Shown: piece after piece, positions 1 through 5,913 of the stretch
How the letters are laid out: every line of letters starts with the position of its first letter
How positions within the stretch are numbered: position 1 is the first letter of the stretch
From: JAWLBW01 sp041687475
Lineage (GTDB): Bacteria; J088; JAWLBW01
DNA length: 5,939 nucleotides
Reading direction: 5' to 3'
Assembly: GCA_041687475.1 (NCBI GenBank)
Contig: JAWLBW010000294.1
Coordinates: 1-5,939 of the forward strand
The notes under the pieces: generated by a model
What the model saw: only the letters and a program-made list of their open reading frames with translations
Told to the model about the DNA's origin: nothing
Database searches by the model: none
Position numbers and translations under genes: made by a program

Positions 1-694
1 GTACAAGGAGAACGTTGGTGTCGGTCTGGTGCAGCAGGTTTACCCGAAGGCGCCAGTTCTTCTGGTCGGGGCCGCGCATTTCAGCCAGCAGGGCGCGGGC
101 CTGTTCGCCGGCCGGGCTGTCTTCGATAAGGGCCGCCTCTTCCAGCGTATCGATGGCCTGCTCCATGTCGCCGGTGCGCAGCAGGGCCAGTCCCTTCATA
201 TAAAGAGCGTCGGCACGTAAGGCTGCATCCTGCGTAGCGAGGTCGAAGTCGGGAATCGAATCGGCAAAGCGATCCTGTCGGTAGCGCGAGAGGGCCAGAA
301 AGAACCGGGCTTCGGCATGTTCCGGTGAGGTTGCCACGGCTTCGGCCAGTGCGCCCTCTGCATCGGTCCAACGCTGCAGCTTGAACAGGGCGACGCCGCG
401 TTCGAAGTGCGGTGGACTCGAGGCGTCGGTTGTCGACAGCACGGACAGCGCCTGTTCGGCGCGGTCGGCCTGCAGCAGGGTACGGGCATAATGAAGGCGG
501 GCTTCGTCATCGTCGGGATCGGCTGCCACGGCCTGCTCGAACAGCGCCAATGCCCGAGCGGTGTCGCCCTGATCGACGGCGTCGAGGGCGCGGCCCGTGA
601 GCAGGGTACTTCGTGAATTCGCTTCGACGGGGGCGCCGGTGCATAGCAGTACCGCGCCCGCGATCGCCGTGAAAAACAAACGCTTCTGAAACAT
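1..694 (-). CDS. Secreted TPR protein, probable N-terminal half of a TPR/outer-membrane beta-barrel protein (partial, 3' end off window)
   Basis: The frame is open from an ATG at 694-692 to the window edge: 231 codons without a stop. Residues 1-25 form a Sec signal peptide: basic MFQKR, a hydrophobic core, then VEA before N26 as a likely cleavage site. C18 is preceded by L-L, so it is not a lipobox. Residues about 32-195 are five TPR-like helical hairpins, with typical endings such as ALALFEQAVAADPDD and EQAIDTLEEAALI. After a short helix the character changes at 213-231 to alternating WRLRVNLLHQTDTNVLL. This resembles the first strand of the barrel in TPR-plus-porin proteins (compare the YDSNV motif of Slam/DUF560-type proteins). 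By inference it is a periplasmic TPR scaffold attached to an outer-membrane barrel, but the barrel itself is not visible. The Shine-Dalgarno is weak (AGG, 7 nt before ATG). It lies 360 bp downstream of the propeller gene, in the same direction, and may have its own promoter. Upstream ATG and GTG codons give other frames without this signal peptide. Confidence 0.85.
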   Translation of the reverse strand, partial: MFQKRLFFTAIAGAVLLCTGAPVEANSRSTLLTGRALDAVDQGDTARALALFEQAVAADPDDDEARLHYARTLLQADRAEQALSVLSTTDASSPPHFERGVALFKLQRWTDAEGALAEAVATSPEHAEARFFLALSRYRQDRFADSIPDFDLATQDAALRADALYMKGLALLRTGDMEQAIDTLEEAALIEDSPAGEQARALLAEMRGPDQKNWRLRVNLLHQTDTNVLLV

Positions 695-753
695 ACGTAA
701 GCCTGGCTCGGGTAGAGAAGAAGTGAGCGGTCGAACAGAGACCGAAGGGGTAT

Positions 754-783
754 ATTCTCACATGGGCGTCACATGGACTGCAA
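754..783 (-). promoter_or_regulatory. Possible sigma70 promoter for the TPR gene
   Basis: On the minus strand, TTGCAG (783-778) matches TTGACA at four of six positions. It is followed after 18 bp by GAGAAT (759-754), which matches TATAAT at four of six. TATACC at 754-749 is an alternative -10. Transcription would begin near 746, giving a leader of about 50 nt before the ATG at 694. The match is weak, so this is a suggestion supported mainly by position. Confidence 0.2.
758..776 (-). promoter_or_regulatory. Tandem 8-bp direct repeat, 11-bp period; candidate operator
   Basis: The minus strand reads CCATGTGA, CGC, CCATGTGA: two identical 8-mers exactly 11 bp apart, about 65 bp upstream of the TPR gene start. 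An 11-bp direct-repeat period (one helical turn) is the usual site geometry for OmpR/PhoB-family response regulators. The TGTGA element is also half of a CRP site, but here it is direct rather than inverted. The repeat overlaps the proposed -35/-10 spacer. The regulator is not identified. Confidence 0.35.
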
Positions 784-793
784 ACCGGTTACG

Positions 794-807
794 GCTGCAA
801 TTGCAGC
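794..807. repeat. Perfect 14-bp palindrome upstream of TPR gene
   Basis: GCTGCAATTGCAGC is fully self-complementary and lies about 100 bp upstream of the TPR start and 18 bp upstream of the direct repeat. It could be a dimeric regulator site. It could also be a chance palindrome. Confidence 0.35.
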
Positions 808-995
808 GTGTTCGGGGCCAAGGCTTCACGACTGCGTCTGCGACCGAAACGGGGCAAGGCCGGTCTGGGGTGCAGGCGGGCCGGCTGCCCGAGCACATCG
901 AAGAAGATGGTGGTCGGGTGGTCGAGCACTGCCCGGTTTATCAGTGATTCGACAGCGTTTTCGAACATCCGGGGGCCGGAACGGGGTGCGAGGCG

Positions 996-1029
996 AAAAA
1001 ACGGCGGATGGAGCCTGCGCGACGGCTCC
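996..1029 (-). terminator. Weak Rho-independent-like terminator after the propeller gene
   Basis: On the minus strand, starting about 25 nt after the TGA, a perfect 6-bp stem GGAGCC/GGCTCC (1029-1024 with 1015-1010) encloses an 8-nt loop. A run of six T follows at 1001-996. The 8-nt gap between stem and T-run is longer than in canonical intrinsic terminators, so termination may be partial or Rho-dependent. If active, it would separate the first two genes from the TPR gene. Confidence 0.3.
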
Positions 1030-1054
1030 GACAGTCGGCGACGGGGGTGAACGA

Positions 1055-3253
1055 TCACTCGTAAACGACGTAATGCATGCCGGCCTCGATGTCACTCGTT
1101 TCGGAGCGGCCGCCGTTCGGCCAGAAGACCTGCATACGCAGCGGCTTCTCGTTCGGTGCGAGTCCGAAGTGAGCGACGGTAGGGGCGGCCGCGTTCCAGG
1201 TGCCCCCGTGGCTGATCGGGCGCACCTGCGTTCGAAGCGTGGTCTGCAGTTCGACCATGGCGCCGATGGCGTAGTAGTTGGCGGTGTGTGAGCGCAGCTC
1301 GACACTGAGAGACCGGCCGCCGCTCAGGTTGCGGAAAAACGCCGCGGGCGCCATGAAGGAGTTGACGACAAGGTCTCCATCGCCGTCGTTGTCGAAGTCT
1401 GCAATGATCACGCCGCGGGCGTCGTGCAGTTGGTCGACATTCCAGGCGGCGGCCAGATCGTCGAAACGGACCGCTTTTGAATTGCAGGCCTGAATCAGAA
1501 GCCGGTCGGCGTCGAGCGATTCGTAGGCGAAGCCGGTGCCGATGTAGAGGTCGAGACAACCGTCGTTGTTGACGTCGAAGGGCACCGCTGCCCAGCTCCA
1601 CCCCGTGTAGGCGGCCGATGTGCCGAGCGGGTGCGATTGCCATGCGCTTCCGGTGTTGCGCAGCAGAACGTTCGGCCGCTGTTGCGGGGGCGAGCCGGCT
1701 TGTGACCCGAAACGTGCGCGAGCCAGGGCCATTCCGGCTTCGGCGCCGTCTTCCTCGGCCCCTCCGACCAGCAGGTTTCGCAGGCAGTGGGCTCGCGTGG
1801 CCCCATTGAGAATCTCGCGGCAGACGTCGATCTGCCGTTGTTCCCAGCCCTGCTGAAGCATGCGCAGCTCGGCGCAGAGAGCCTTCGTGTAGCGATGCCG
1901 GTAACCCTCGCATTGGTAAATGTCGAGGCTCTTGCCGCGCTTTCTGTCGCGGTATACGCGCTTGTAGGCGTGGGAGAGATGGGCCAGCTCGTCGACCAGT
2001 CCCGCACCCTCGGGAGGCGAAAGGGCATCGTCACCCTGGGCCGAGATGGCGCGTTCGAAACCGGTCTGACTGTGGGAAATGCCGTTTTCCCATAGATCAA
2101 GTCTTCCGTCGCCGTCGAAATCGGCCGCGAGCCACGACATGGAATGAACCACGTTCGCCGCCACGCTTCCTTCGACCTGGTCGGCGAAACCTTCTCCCGT
2201 TCCCGGCAGGAAGAAGGAAGGGTCCATCAGATCGTTGCCGAGCAGGAAGTCGACATGCCCGTCACGGTTTACGTCGAAGAAGCCGGCGGTCATGCCGACG
2301 TAGTCGTGACGGAGGAAGTCCGGTGGAAAGACCTCTTCAAAAGCATTGCGCCAACCACCTGCGGCGGCGCTGAGATAGAATTCGTCGCGGAAGGGGGTGG
2401 CAAGATACTTGAGGTCGGGCCGGTGCCAGTCTATGCCCCAGGAAAGGTAGAAATCGAGCCGCTTATCGCGGTTCAGGTCGTGAAAGGCGACCCCACCTAT
2501 CGAGCGCCGGTCGACGCCGAATTCATCGGCCGTGGCCGCGAACCTGCGGCTTGCCGGGTCGTAGAGGAAAATACGTGCCGGTCGGGGGGCAGGGTATTGG
2601 GCGTAGACGACGAAAAGGTCGAGCCAGGTGTCGTTGTTCATGTCGGCCAGCGACACCCATTCGATGTCGGCGGGCGGCTCGCCGTCGAAGAGGTTGGCGG
2701 TTACCTCGACAAATCGTTTTCCCCCATCGTTGAGAAAGACGCCGAGCGGACGCGAGATTTTCGAGACGACAAGGTCGAGCAGCCCGTCGTGGTTCAGGTC
2801 GCCCGCCGCCACGCCCGCGTAGGGCAGGGTGTCGAAGCCGAGCCGGTCGGGGCCGAGATCGCTTTCGTACACGAGGCCGTCGGGTTCGGCGTCGAATGCG
2901 GGCTGTGCGTTCTTCTGTGGCCCGAGCGGTCGTTCGATGATTTCGGGCGCGGTCCACTCGCGCCGGTACAGGTCCCGGTCTTCGGCTTGCCACAGAGCAT
3001 CGAACGCGTCGTCGGTCAGTCCTTTCGCCGAGACGGGAACCCGAGCGAAATACGGCGATACGCCCGTGGGTGAATCGGCGGCCGGGGTGCGGGCCGACGC
3101 TTCGTTGTCGGCACCGGGCGACATCGCCCGGCTCTGCCCGCTGTTCCGGGTCGACCGGTTTTCCCCCTCGGGAGCATGGTTCGCCAGGAAAACGGCGGCG
3201 GCAATAACGGCGATTGCCAGAAGTGCGGCGGTGGGCAGACGCAGGCCTCTCAT
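1055..3253 (-). CDS. Exported FG-GAP/VCBS seven-bladed propeller with ASPIC/UnbV domain (CRTAC1-like)
   Basis: The product has 732 residues. Residues 5-24 are hydrophobic after MRGLR, giving a signal peptide or signal anchor; a low-complexity Ser/Ala/Gly linker follows to about 70. Seven calcium-loop motifs of the form D-x-(N/D)-x-D-x-x-x-D mark the blades: 152 DLNHDGLLD, 204 DMNNDTWLD, 259 DLNRDKRLD, 327 DVNRDGHVD, 378 DFDGDGRLD, 560 DVNNDGCLD and 619 DFDNDGDGD. These predict an integrin-alpha-like Ca-binding propeller. Residues about 645-732 match the ASPIC/UnbV module: YYAIGAMVEL, then QVRPISHGG, AHFGL and VFWPNGGRSE. The family is secreted and common beside TPR proteins; its biochemical role is unsettled. 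Between blades 5 and 6 (about 397-525) is a helical insert with C448, C460, C478 and C490 in twin CX11C spacing. There is no CXXCH, so this protein binds no haem c. The ATG overlaps the TGA of the upstream haem protein (ATGA), indicating translational coupling. A binding or scaffold partner of that protein is inferred. Confidence 0.93.
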   Translation of the reverse strand: MRGLRLPTAALLAIAVIAAAVFLANHAPEGENRSTRNSGQSRAMSPGADNEASARTPAADSPTGVSPYFARVPVSAKGLTDDAFDALWQAEDRDLYRREWTAPEIIERPLGPQKNAQPAFDAEPDGLVYESDLGPDRLGFDTLPYAGVAAGDLNHDGLLDLVVSKISRPLGVFLNDGGKRFVEVTANLFDGEPPADIEWVSLADMNNDTWLDLFVVYAQYPAPRPARIFLYDPASRRFAATADEFGVDRRSIGGVAFHDLNRDKRLDFYLSWGIDWHRPDLKYLATPFRDEFYLSAAAGGWRNAFEEVFPPDFLRHDYVGMTAGFFDVNRDGHVDFLLGNDLMDPSFFLPGTGEGFADQVEGSVAANVVHSMSWLAADFDGDGRLDLWENGISHSQTGFERAISAQGDDALSPPEGAGLVDELAHLSHAYKRVYRDRKRGKSLDIYQCEGYRHRYTKALCAELRMLQQGWEQRQIDVCREILNGATRAHCLRNLLVGGAEEDGAEAGMALARARFGSQAGSPPQQRPNVLLRNTGSAWQSHPLGTSAAYTGWSWAAVPFDVNNDGCLDLYIGTGFAYESLDADRLLIQACNSKAVRFDDLAAAWNVDQLHDARGVIIADFDNDGDGDLVVNSFMAPAAFFRNLSGGRSLSVELRSHTANYYAIGAMVELQTTLRTQVRPISHGGTWNAAAPTVAHFGLAPNEKPLRMQVFWPNGGRSETSDIEAGMHYVVYE

Positions 3254-5784
3254 GGTATCGGCTCCGATCGGTGAACGTGCTGGAGTTGGTGCTCGCGTTT
3301 CGCCCAGTCATGTTCGGTGAAGAAGGGGGCCGCATTTCGAATGGCTTCGGGCCGGTTTCGGTACTTTTCGTACAGCCGCATCGCTTCGTCGGCCTCTCTC
3401 GATCTGTTCAGCGCGGCCAGGGCGAGGGAACGGCGAAAGTGAGTAACGGCTTGCTCGGGGTCGACCTGCAGCGATCGCGCGTAGGCCGGCAGGGCTTTTT
3501 CGGGGTCGTCCATCAGCCAGTAGGTGTACCCGACTTCGTTCAGAATGCGCACGTCTTTCGGAAACTCCTGTTTCAGCTTCTCGAAAAGGTGCAGCGCTTC
3601 GTCGAAACGGCCCTGTTTGCGTCGCGCCGTCGCCAACAACGCGCGTGTGCGCGAATTTGCCGGGTTCACCTCATAGGCAGCCGCAAGGAGGGAAACGGCC
3701 GCTTCGAAGCTGTCGAGGGAACCCCGTGCCATTTCAACCTCGGCCAGATCGAGCAGCGCCGTGGTGTCGGTGGGGGCGTGGCGAAGGTGCTCGCGCATGA
3801 GAGTCGCGGCCCGGTCGAACTCCTGTTTGCGGAAGAGTGCTCGTGCATAGCGCAGCCGGCCCTCTCCCCGCGGCACGGTGGGCTCGGACATATCGATTGC
3901 GCTGGCTGCCCGGGCCATGTCGACGATGGGGTAGCGAGGCGCGTCCTTACCCAGCACCCATTCGGTGTACCATCGGTTGAACCGCCGGTACCGCACGCGG
4001 GCCGAGACGCGGAAGGGGGGCGCGGCCTCCGCGGGAAGCGTGACGGCGAAGCGCACGAGCTCGGGTTCGAGGGCCGGAATCGACAGGTTGTAGGCCTTGA
4101 CGTGCGCACTCCACAGATCGTGACGTCGCAGCCAGTTACCCTGCCGGTCGATGGGGGGCGCGATGAATTGGTGGGCCTGGGGGTCGAGATGGCCGTTTTT
4201 CTGCAGGTCACCGCTGGTGTAGACGATCTTTCCCTCTGCATCTTCGACTTCGACCGCGAGCCAAGCCTCGTAAAGGTCGAGTGGACCCGTGGGAAAGCGG
4301 TGACCGATGCGGTTGGTGACGACCACATCGAATTCCACCCGGGCGGCTCGTTTTTCCCCCGGATGCGCTTCGCGGAAGCGTTCGTGGATTTCGACCAGCA
4401 GCTCGTCTCGCTGCAGCCACCGGATGGTTTCTTCGAGCTGCTTCGGATGGCCGTAGAAAACGGGCAAGGCCGTGTTGGCGGCGATGTAGCGGTGCGACAT
4501 GACTTTCCCGTTCCGTGCGCCGGGTTCGTTCGCGGCCGATGCGAGGCGCATGTGGCAGTCGTTGCATGTCTTCATTTCGGGCGTTTCACGGGCGAAGGCC
4601 GAGGCCCCCGAGAAGCCGCTCTGCAACCATGAATCGTACTGATCCTGCAGGCGTAGCCAGCGGTCGTGATTGGTGACGACGTCGATGGACTGTTTGTGGC
4701 AGACGGCGCAATATTCGCCTTCGCTGTATTCGGGACGGCTGAAGATGCGCGCGTGCCCCTCGGGTTTCATGCGAATGAGGGCTTCATGCAGCCATGCACC
4801 GACGCCTCCGTCGGCGTTCCAGAAAAGATAGCGCTCGGGGGGAACCACACGGTAGCCGCCCGTACCCTCGGGGGGGCCGGTGAGCTCGATGGCGTGACAG
4901 ACGACGCACGAGATTCCTTCGCCCGCGCTTTCGCGGGCCGGTGCGTTCACGTCCATCTGCCCCGACAGCAGGGCGATGGGGTCGTGACAGCCGCCGCAGT
5001 ACCGGGTCGCGTTCTTGCCCTCTTCTGCCTCCATCAAGTCGAGTGCGTGACGGAAGAACGGGTTATCGGCGGCGTACCGGTGGGCCGAAGCGGCCCATTG
5101 GTGCCGCACCTGCTCGTGGCAACCCGATCGGCCGCATCCGCCCGACCCGGCGAGCGCTTCCTCGCGGATGAAGCGGTTGTCGGGCGTTTGGGTGAAGCTC
5201 GGCGCGAAGGGCGACTCGCCGTAGGGCATGGCGTAGCTTGCGGGCGTGAAGTAGGGCCTTTCCCGGGTTTGCCAGGCTGCGCCCAGCAGCACGGTCGCGA
5301 CGACCGCGCCTGCGGTGATCGCGAGAACGTTGCGTAAGCCCTGCTGCACGGCCCGGCTGCCTTTGGCCCTCTCCCTCGCGCGGTGTTTGTACCAGGATGC
5401 GCCGACGTGCCAGGCAATGAATGCGGTTGCGGCGAGCGCGCTCAGAACGTGGACCCAATAAACGCCCGAACCGTATGCACTTCGGACCGCCCAGGGCAAG
5501 GCGATCCCGGTGCCGGTTGCGAGTACGAGAAGCAGGCCGCCGACGTGTCCCTCGGTGCTGACGCGACGCGAGGGATGCCACCGACGCGCCTCGCGCCAGT
5601 GCTTGACGTAGAACAACACGGCCGGTGCACCGGCCACCACACCGACAACCAGGTGAAAGAGTATGAAGGCCTGGACGAAATAGCCGTCGCCGGCCGCACT
5701 CCAGCTTACGAGGCCGGAAACGACCTCGAAGAGCAGAAGCGCGCTGCTGATGCGGTATAGTTTTGAGCCCCAAGGGCGTGACAC
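3250..5784 (-). CDS. Membrane b-type/pentahaem c-type cytochrome fusion with C-terminal TPRs
   Basis: The product has 844 residues. Five transmembrane helices lie near 10-30, 36-60, 79-103, 107-130 and 152-171. Basic loops (KHWREARR, YKHRARERAKGSR) put the N-terminus in the cytoplasm and everything after 172 in the periplasm. H44 and H62 flank helix 2, and H112 and H125 lie in helix 4, as in diheme cytochrome b modules (DUF4405-like appearance). Five haem c motifs follow: C217-x4-CH223, C263GGCH, C293VVCH, C359AVCH and C407NDCH. The context (CHEQVRHQWAASAH, CHDPIALLSG, GEGISCVVCH) matches the cytochrome c554/c' type of multihaem protein; H235 is the expected distal ligand. SHRYIAANTALP (430-441) and NRIGHRFPTG (491-500) are typical of the region after the haems. 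TPRs occupy about 640-812. The likely role is electron transfer between quinones and a periplasmic partner. No CXXCK or other catalytic signature is seen. The start is GTG at 5784, chosen by GGAGG 5 nt upstream and by the reading frame. It is the first gene of a coupled pair. Confidence 0.93.
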   Translation of the reverse strand: MSRPWGSKLYRISSALLLFEVVSGLVSWSAAGDGYFVQAFILFHLVVGVVAGAPAVLFYVKHWREARRWHPSRRVSTEGHVGGLLLVLATGTGIALPWAVRSAYGSGVYWVHVLSALAATAFIAWHVGASWYKHRARERAKGSRAVQQGLRNVLAITAGAVVATVLLGAAWQTRERPYFTPASYAMPYGESPFAPSFTQTPDNRFIREEALAGSGGCGRSGCHEQVRHQWAASAHRYAADNPFFRHALDLMEAEEGKNATRYCGGCHDPIALLSGQMDVNAPARESAGEGISCVVCHAIELTGPPEGTGGYRVVPPERYLFWNADGGVGAWLHEALIRMKPEGHARIFSRPEYSEGEYCAVCHKQSIDVVTNHDRWLRLQDQYDSWLQSGFSGASAFARETPEMKTCNDCHMRLASAANEPGARNGKVMSHRYIAANTALPVFYGHPKQLEETIRWLQRDELLVEIHERFREAHPGEKRAARVEFDVVVTNRIGHRFPTGPLDLYEAWLAVEVEDAEGKIVYTSGDLQKNGHLDPQAHQFIAPPIDRQGNWLRRHDLWSAHVKAYNLSIPALEPELVRFAVTLPAEAAPPFRVSARVRYRRFNRWYTEWVLGKDAPRYPIVDMARAASAIDMSEPTVPRGEGRLRYARALFRKQEFDRAATLMREHLRHAPTDTTALLDLAEVEMARGSLDSFEAAVSLLAAAYEVNPANSRTRALLATARRKQGRFDEALHLFEKLKQEFPKDVRILNEVGYTYWLMDDPEKALPAYARSLQVDPEQAVTHFRRSLALAALNRSREADEAMRLYEKYRNRPEAIRNAAPFFTEHDWAKREHQLQHVHRSEPIP
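3262..3265 (-). promoter_or_regulatory. Shine-Dalgarno of the propeller gene, inside the preceding gene
   Basis: GGAG lies 8 nt before the ATG at 3253 and is embedded in the last codons of the haem protein gene. With the 4-bp ATGA overlap it supports this start and coupled translation of the two genes. Confidence 0.6.
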
Positions 5785-5789
5785 ATCGA

Positions 5790-5794
5790 CCTCC
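5790..5794 (-). promoter_or_regulatory. Shine-Dalgarno that fixes the GTG start of the cytochrome gene
   Basis: GGAGG lies 5 nt upstream of GTG at 5784. An ATG two bases upstream (5786-5784) would have only 3-nt spacing and opens a different frame that stops after about 26 codons. The GTG is therefore the true start. Confidence 0.75.
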
Positions 5795-5850
5795 GGCCGG
5801 ATTTGAAGAACGGGTGCGCGACGAACGCTACCGTATCAAGGCCGGGCCGG

Positions 5851-5866
5851 AACCGTCATGACGGTT
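5851..5866. promoter_or_regulatory. Perfect 16-bp palindrome upstream of the cytochrome operon; candidate operator
   Basis: AACCGTCATGACGGTT is fully self-complementary with no spacer and sits 67-82 bp upstream of the GTG start. Its size and position fit a dimeric transcription factor site near the promoter. No U-tract follows, so it is not a terminator. The regulator is unknown, and I found no convincing -35/-10 pair around it. Confidence 0.45.
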
Positions 5867-5874
5867 GTCATATC

Positions 5875-5895
5875 TGGCAGATGGCAGCTGGCAGA
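5875..5895. repeat. Three tandem 7-bp repeats (TGGCAGN)
   Basis: On the + strand, TGGCAGA, TGGCAGC and TGGCAGA occur back to back with period 7. They lie just upstream of the 16-bp palindrome and adjoin the hairpin at 5896. This may be slippage-type microrepeat DNA or part of a dispersed intergenic element. Confidence 0.6.
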
Positions 5896-5913
5896 GCCGG
5901 CTGGAAAGCCGGC
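5896..5913. repeat. 7-bp hairpin with 4-nt loop
   Basis: GCCGGCT, GGAA, AGCCGGC forms a perfect 7-bp GC-rich stem. Neither strand has a T-run after it, so it is a poor intrinsic terminator. It could be a REP-like dispersed element, an mRNA-end stabiliser of an off-window gene, or part of the 5' leader of the cytochrome gene. Confidence 0.5.

Larger units (their letters stand above)
695..1054. other. 360-bp intergenic region between propeller gene and TPR gene
   Basis: There is no recognisable protein-coding gene here. On the minus strand it contains, in transcription order, a weak terminator-like hairpin with a T-run (1029-996), a 14-bp palindrome (807-794), a possible sigma70 promoter (783-754) and an 8-bp direct repeat with 11-bp period (776-758). 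A minus-strand open frame starts at a GTG that overlaps the TGA of the upstream gene (GTGA) and runs from 1058 to 789. It would encode 89 residues rich in Arg and Pro, with no recognised domain and no good Shine-Dalgarno. I treat it as unproven. Confidence 0.6.

Noticed and set aside
640..643. A lipoprotein signal in the TPR protein at C18
   Set aside because: The residues before C18 are V-L-L. A lipobox needs Gly, Ala or Ser at -1. An AxA-like site at 23-25 fits ordinary Sec cleavage better.
877..891. Small inverted repeat CGGGC/GCCCG in the intergenic gap
   Set aside because: A 5-bp GC stem is common by chance in DNA of this composition, and no T-run follows.
2144..3073. A 309-codon open frame on the + strand
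   Set aside because: It lies wholly inside the propeller gene on the opposite strand. Its Val/Glu-rich composition mirrors the Asp-rich repeats of the true frame.
3214..4632. A 472-codon open frame on the + strand
   Set aside because: It is antisense to the cytochrome gene, whose haem motifs, TPRs and codon bias are unmistakable. Long mirror frames are expected in GC-rich DNA, and the predicted product shows no domain.
4480..5157. Identification as nitrite reductase NrfA or hydroxylamine oxidoreductase
   Set aside because: There is no CXXCK active-site haem and no eight-haem pattern. Only five motifs are present, in cytochrome c554-like context.
5784..5786. ATG as the start of the cytochrome gene
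   Set aside because: It is in a different frame from the cytochrome and reaches a stop after about 26 codons. The GTG two bases later has better Shine-Dalgarno spacing and the correct frame.
5845..5873. A sigma70 promoter using ATGACA (5873-5868, minus strand) as -35
   Set aside because: The position 17 bp downstream is CCGGCC, which is not a -10. No other credible hexamer falls at suitable spacing.
5875..5895. A sigma54 -24/-12 promoter from the TGGCAG repeats
   Set aside because: TGGCAG resembles a -24 element on the + strand, but no TTGCA-type -12 follows at the required spacing, and it points away from the operon.
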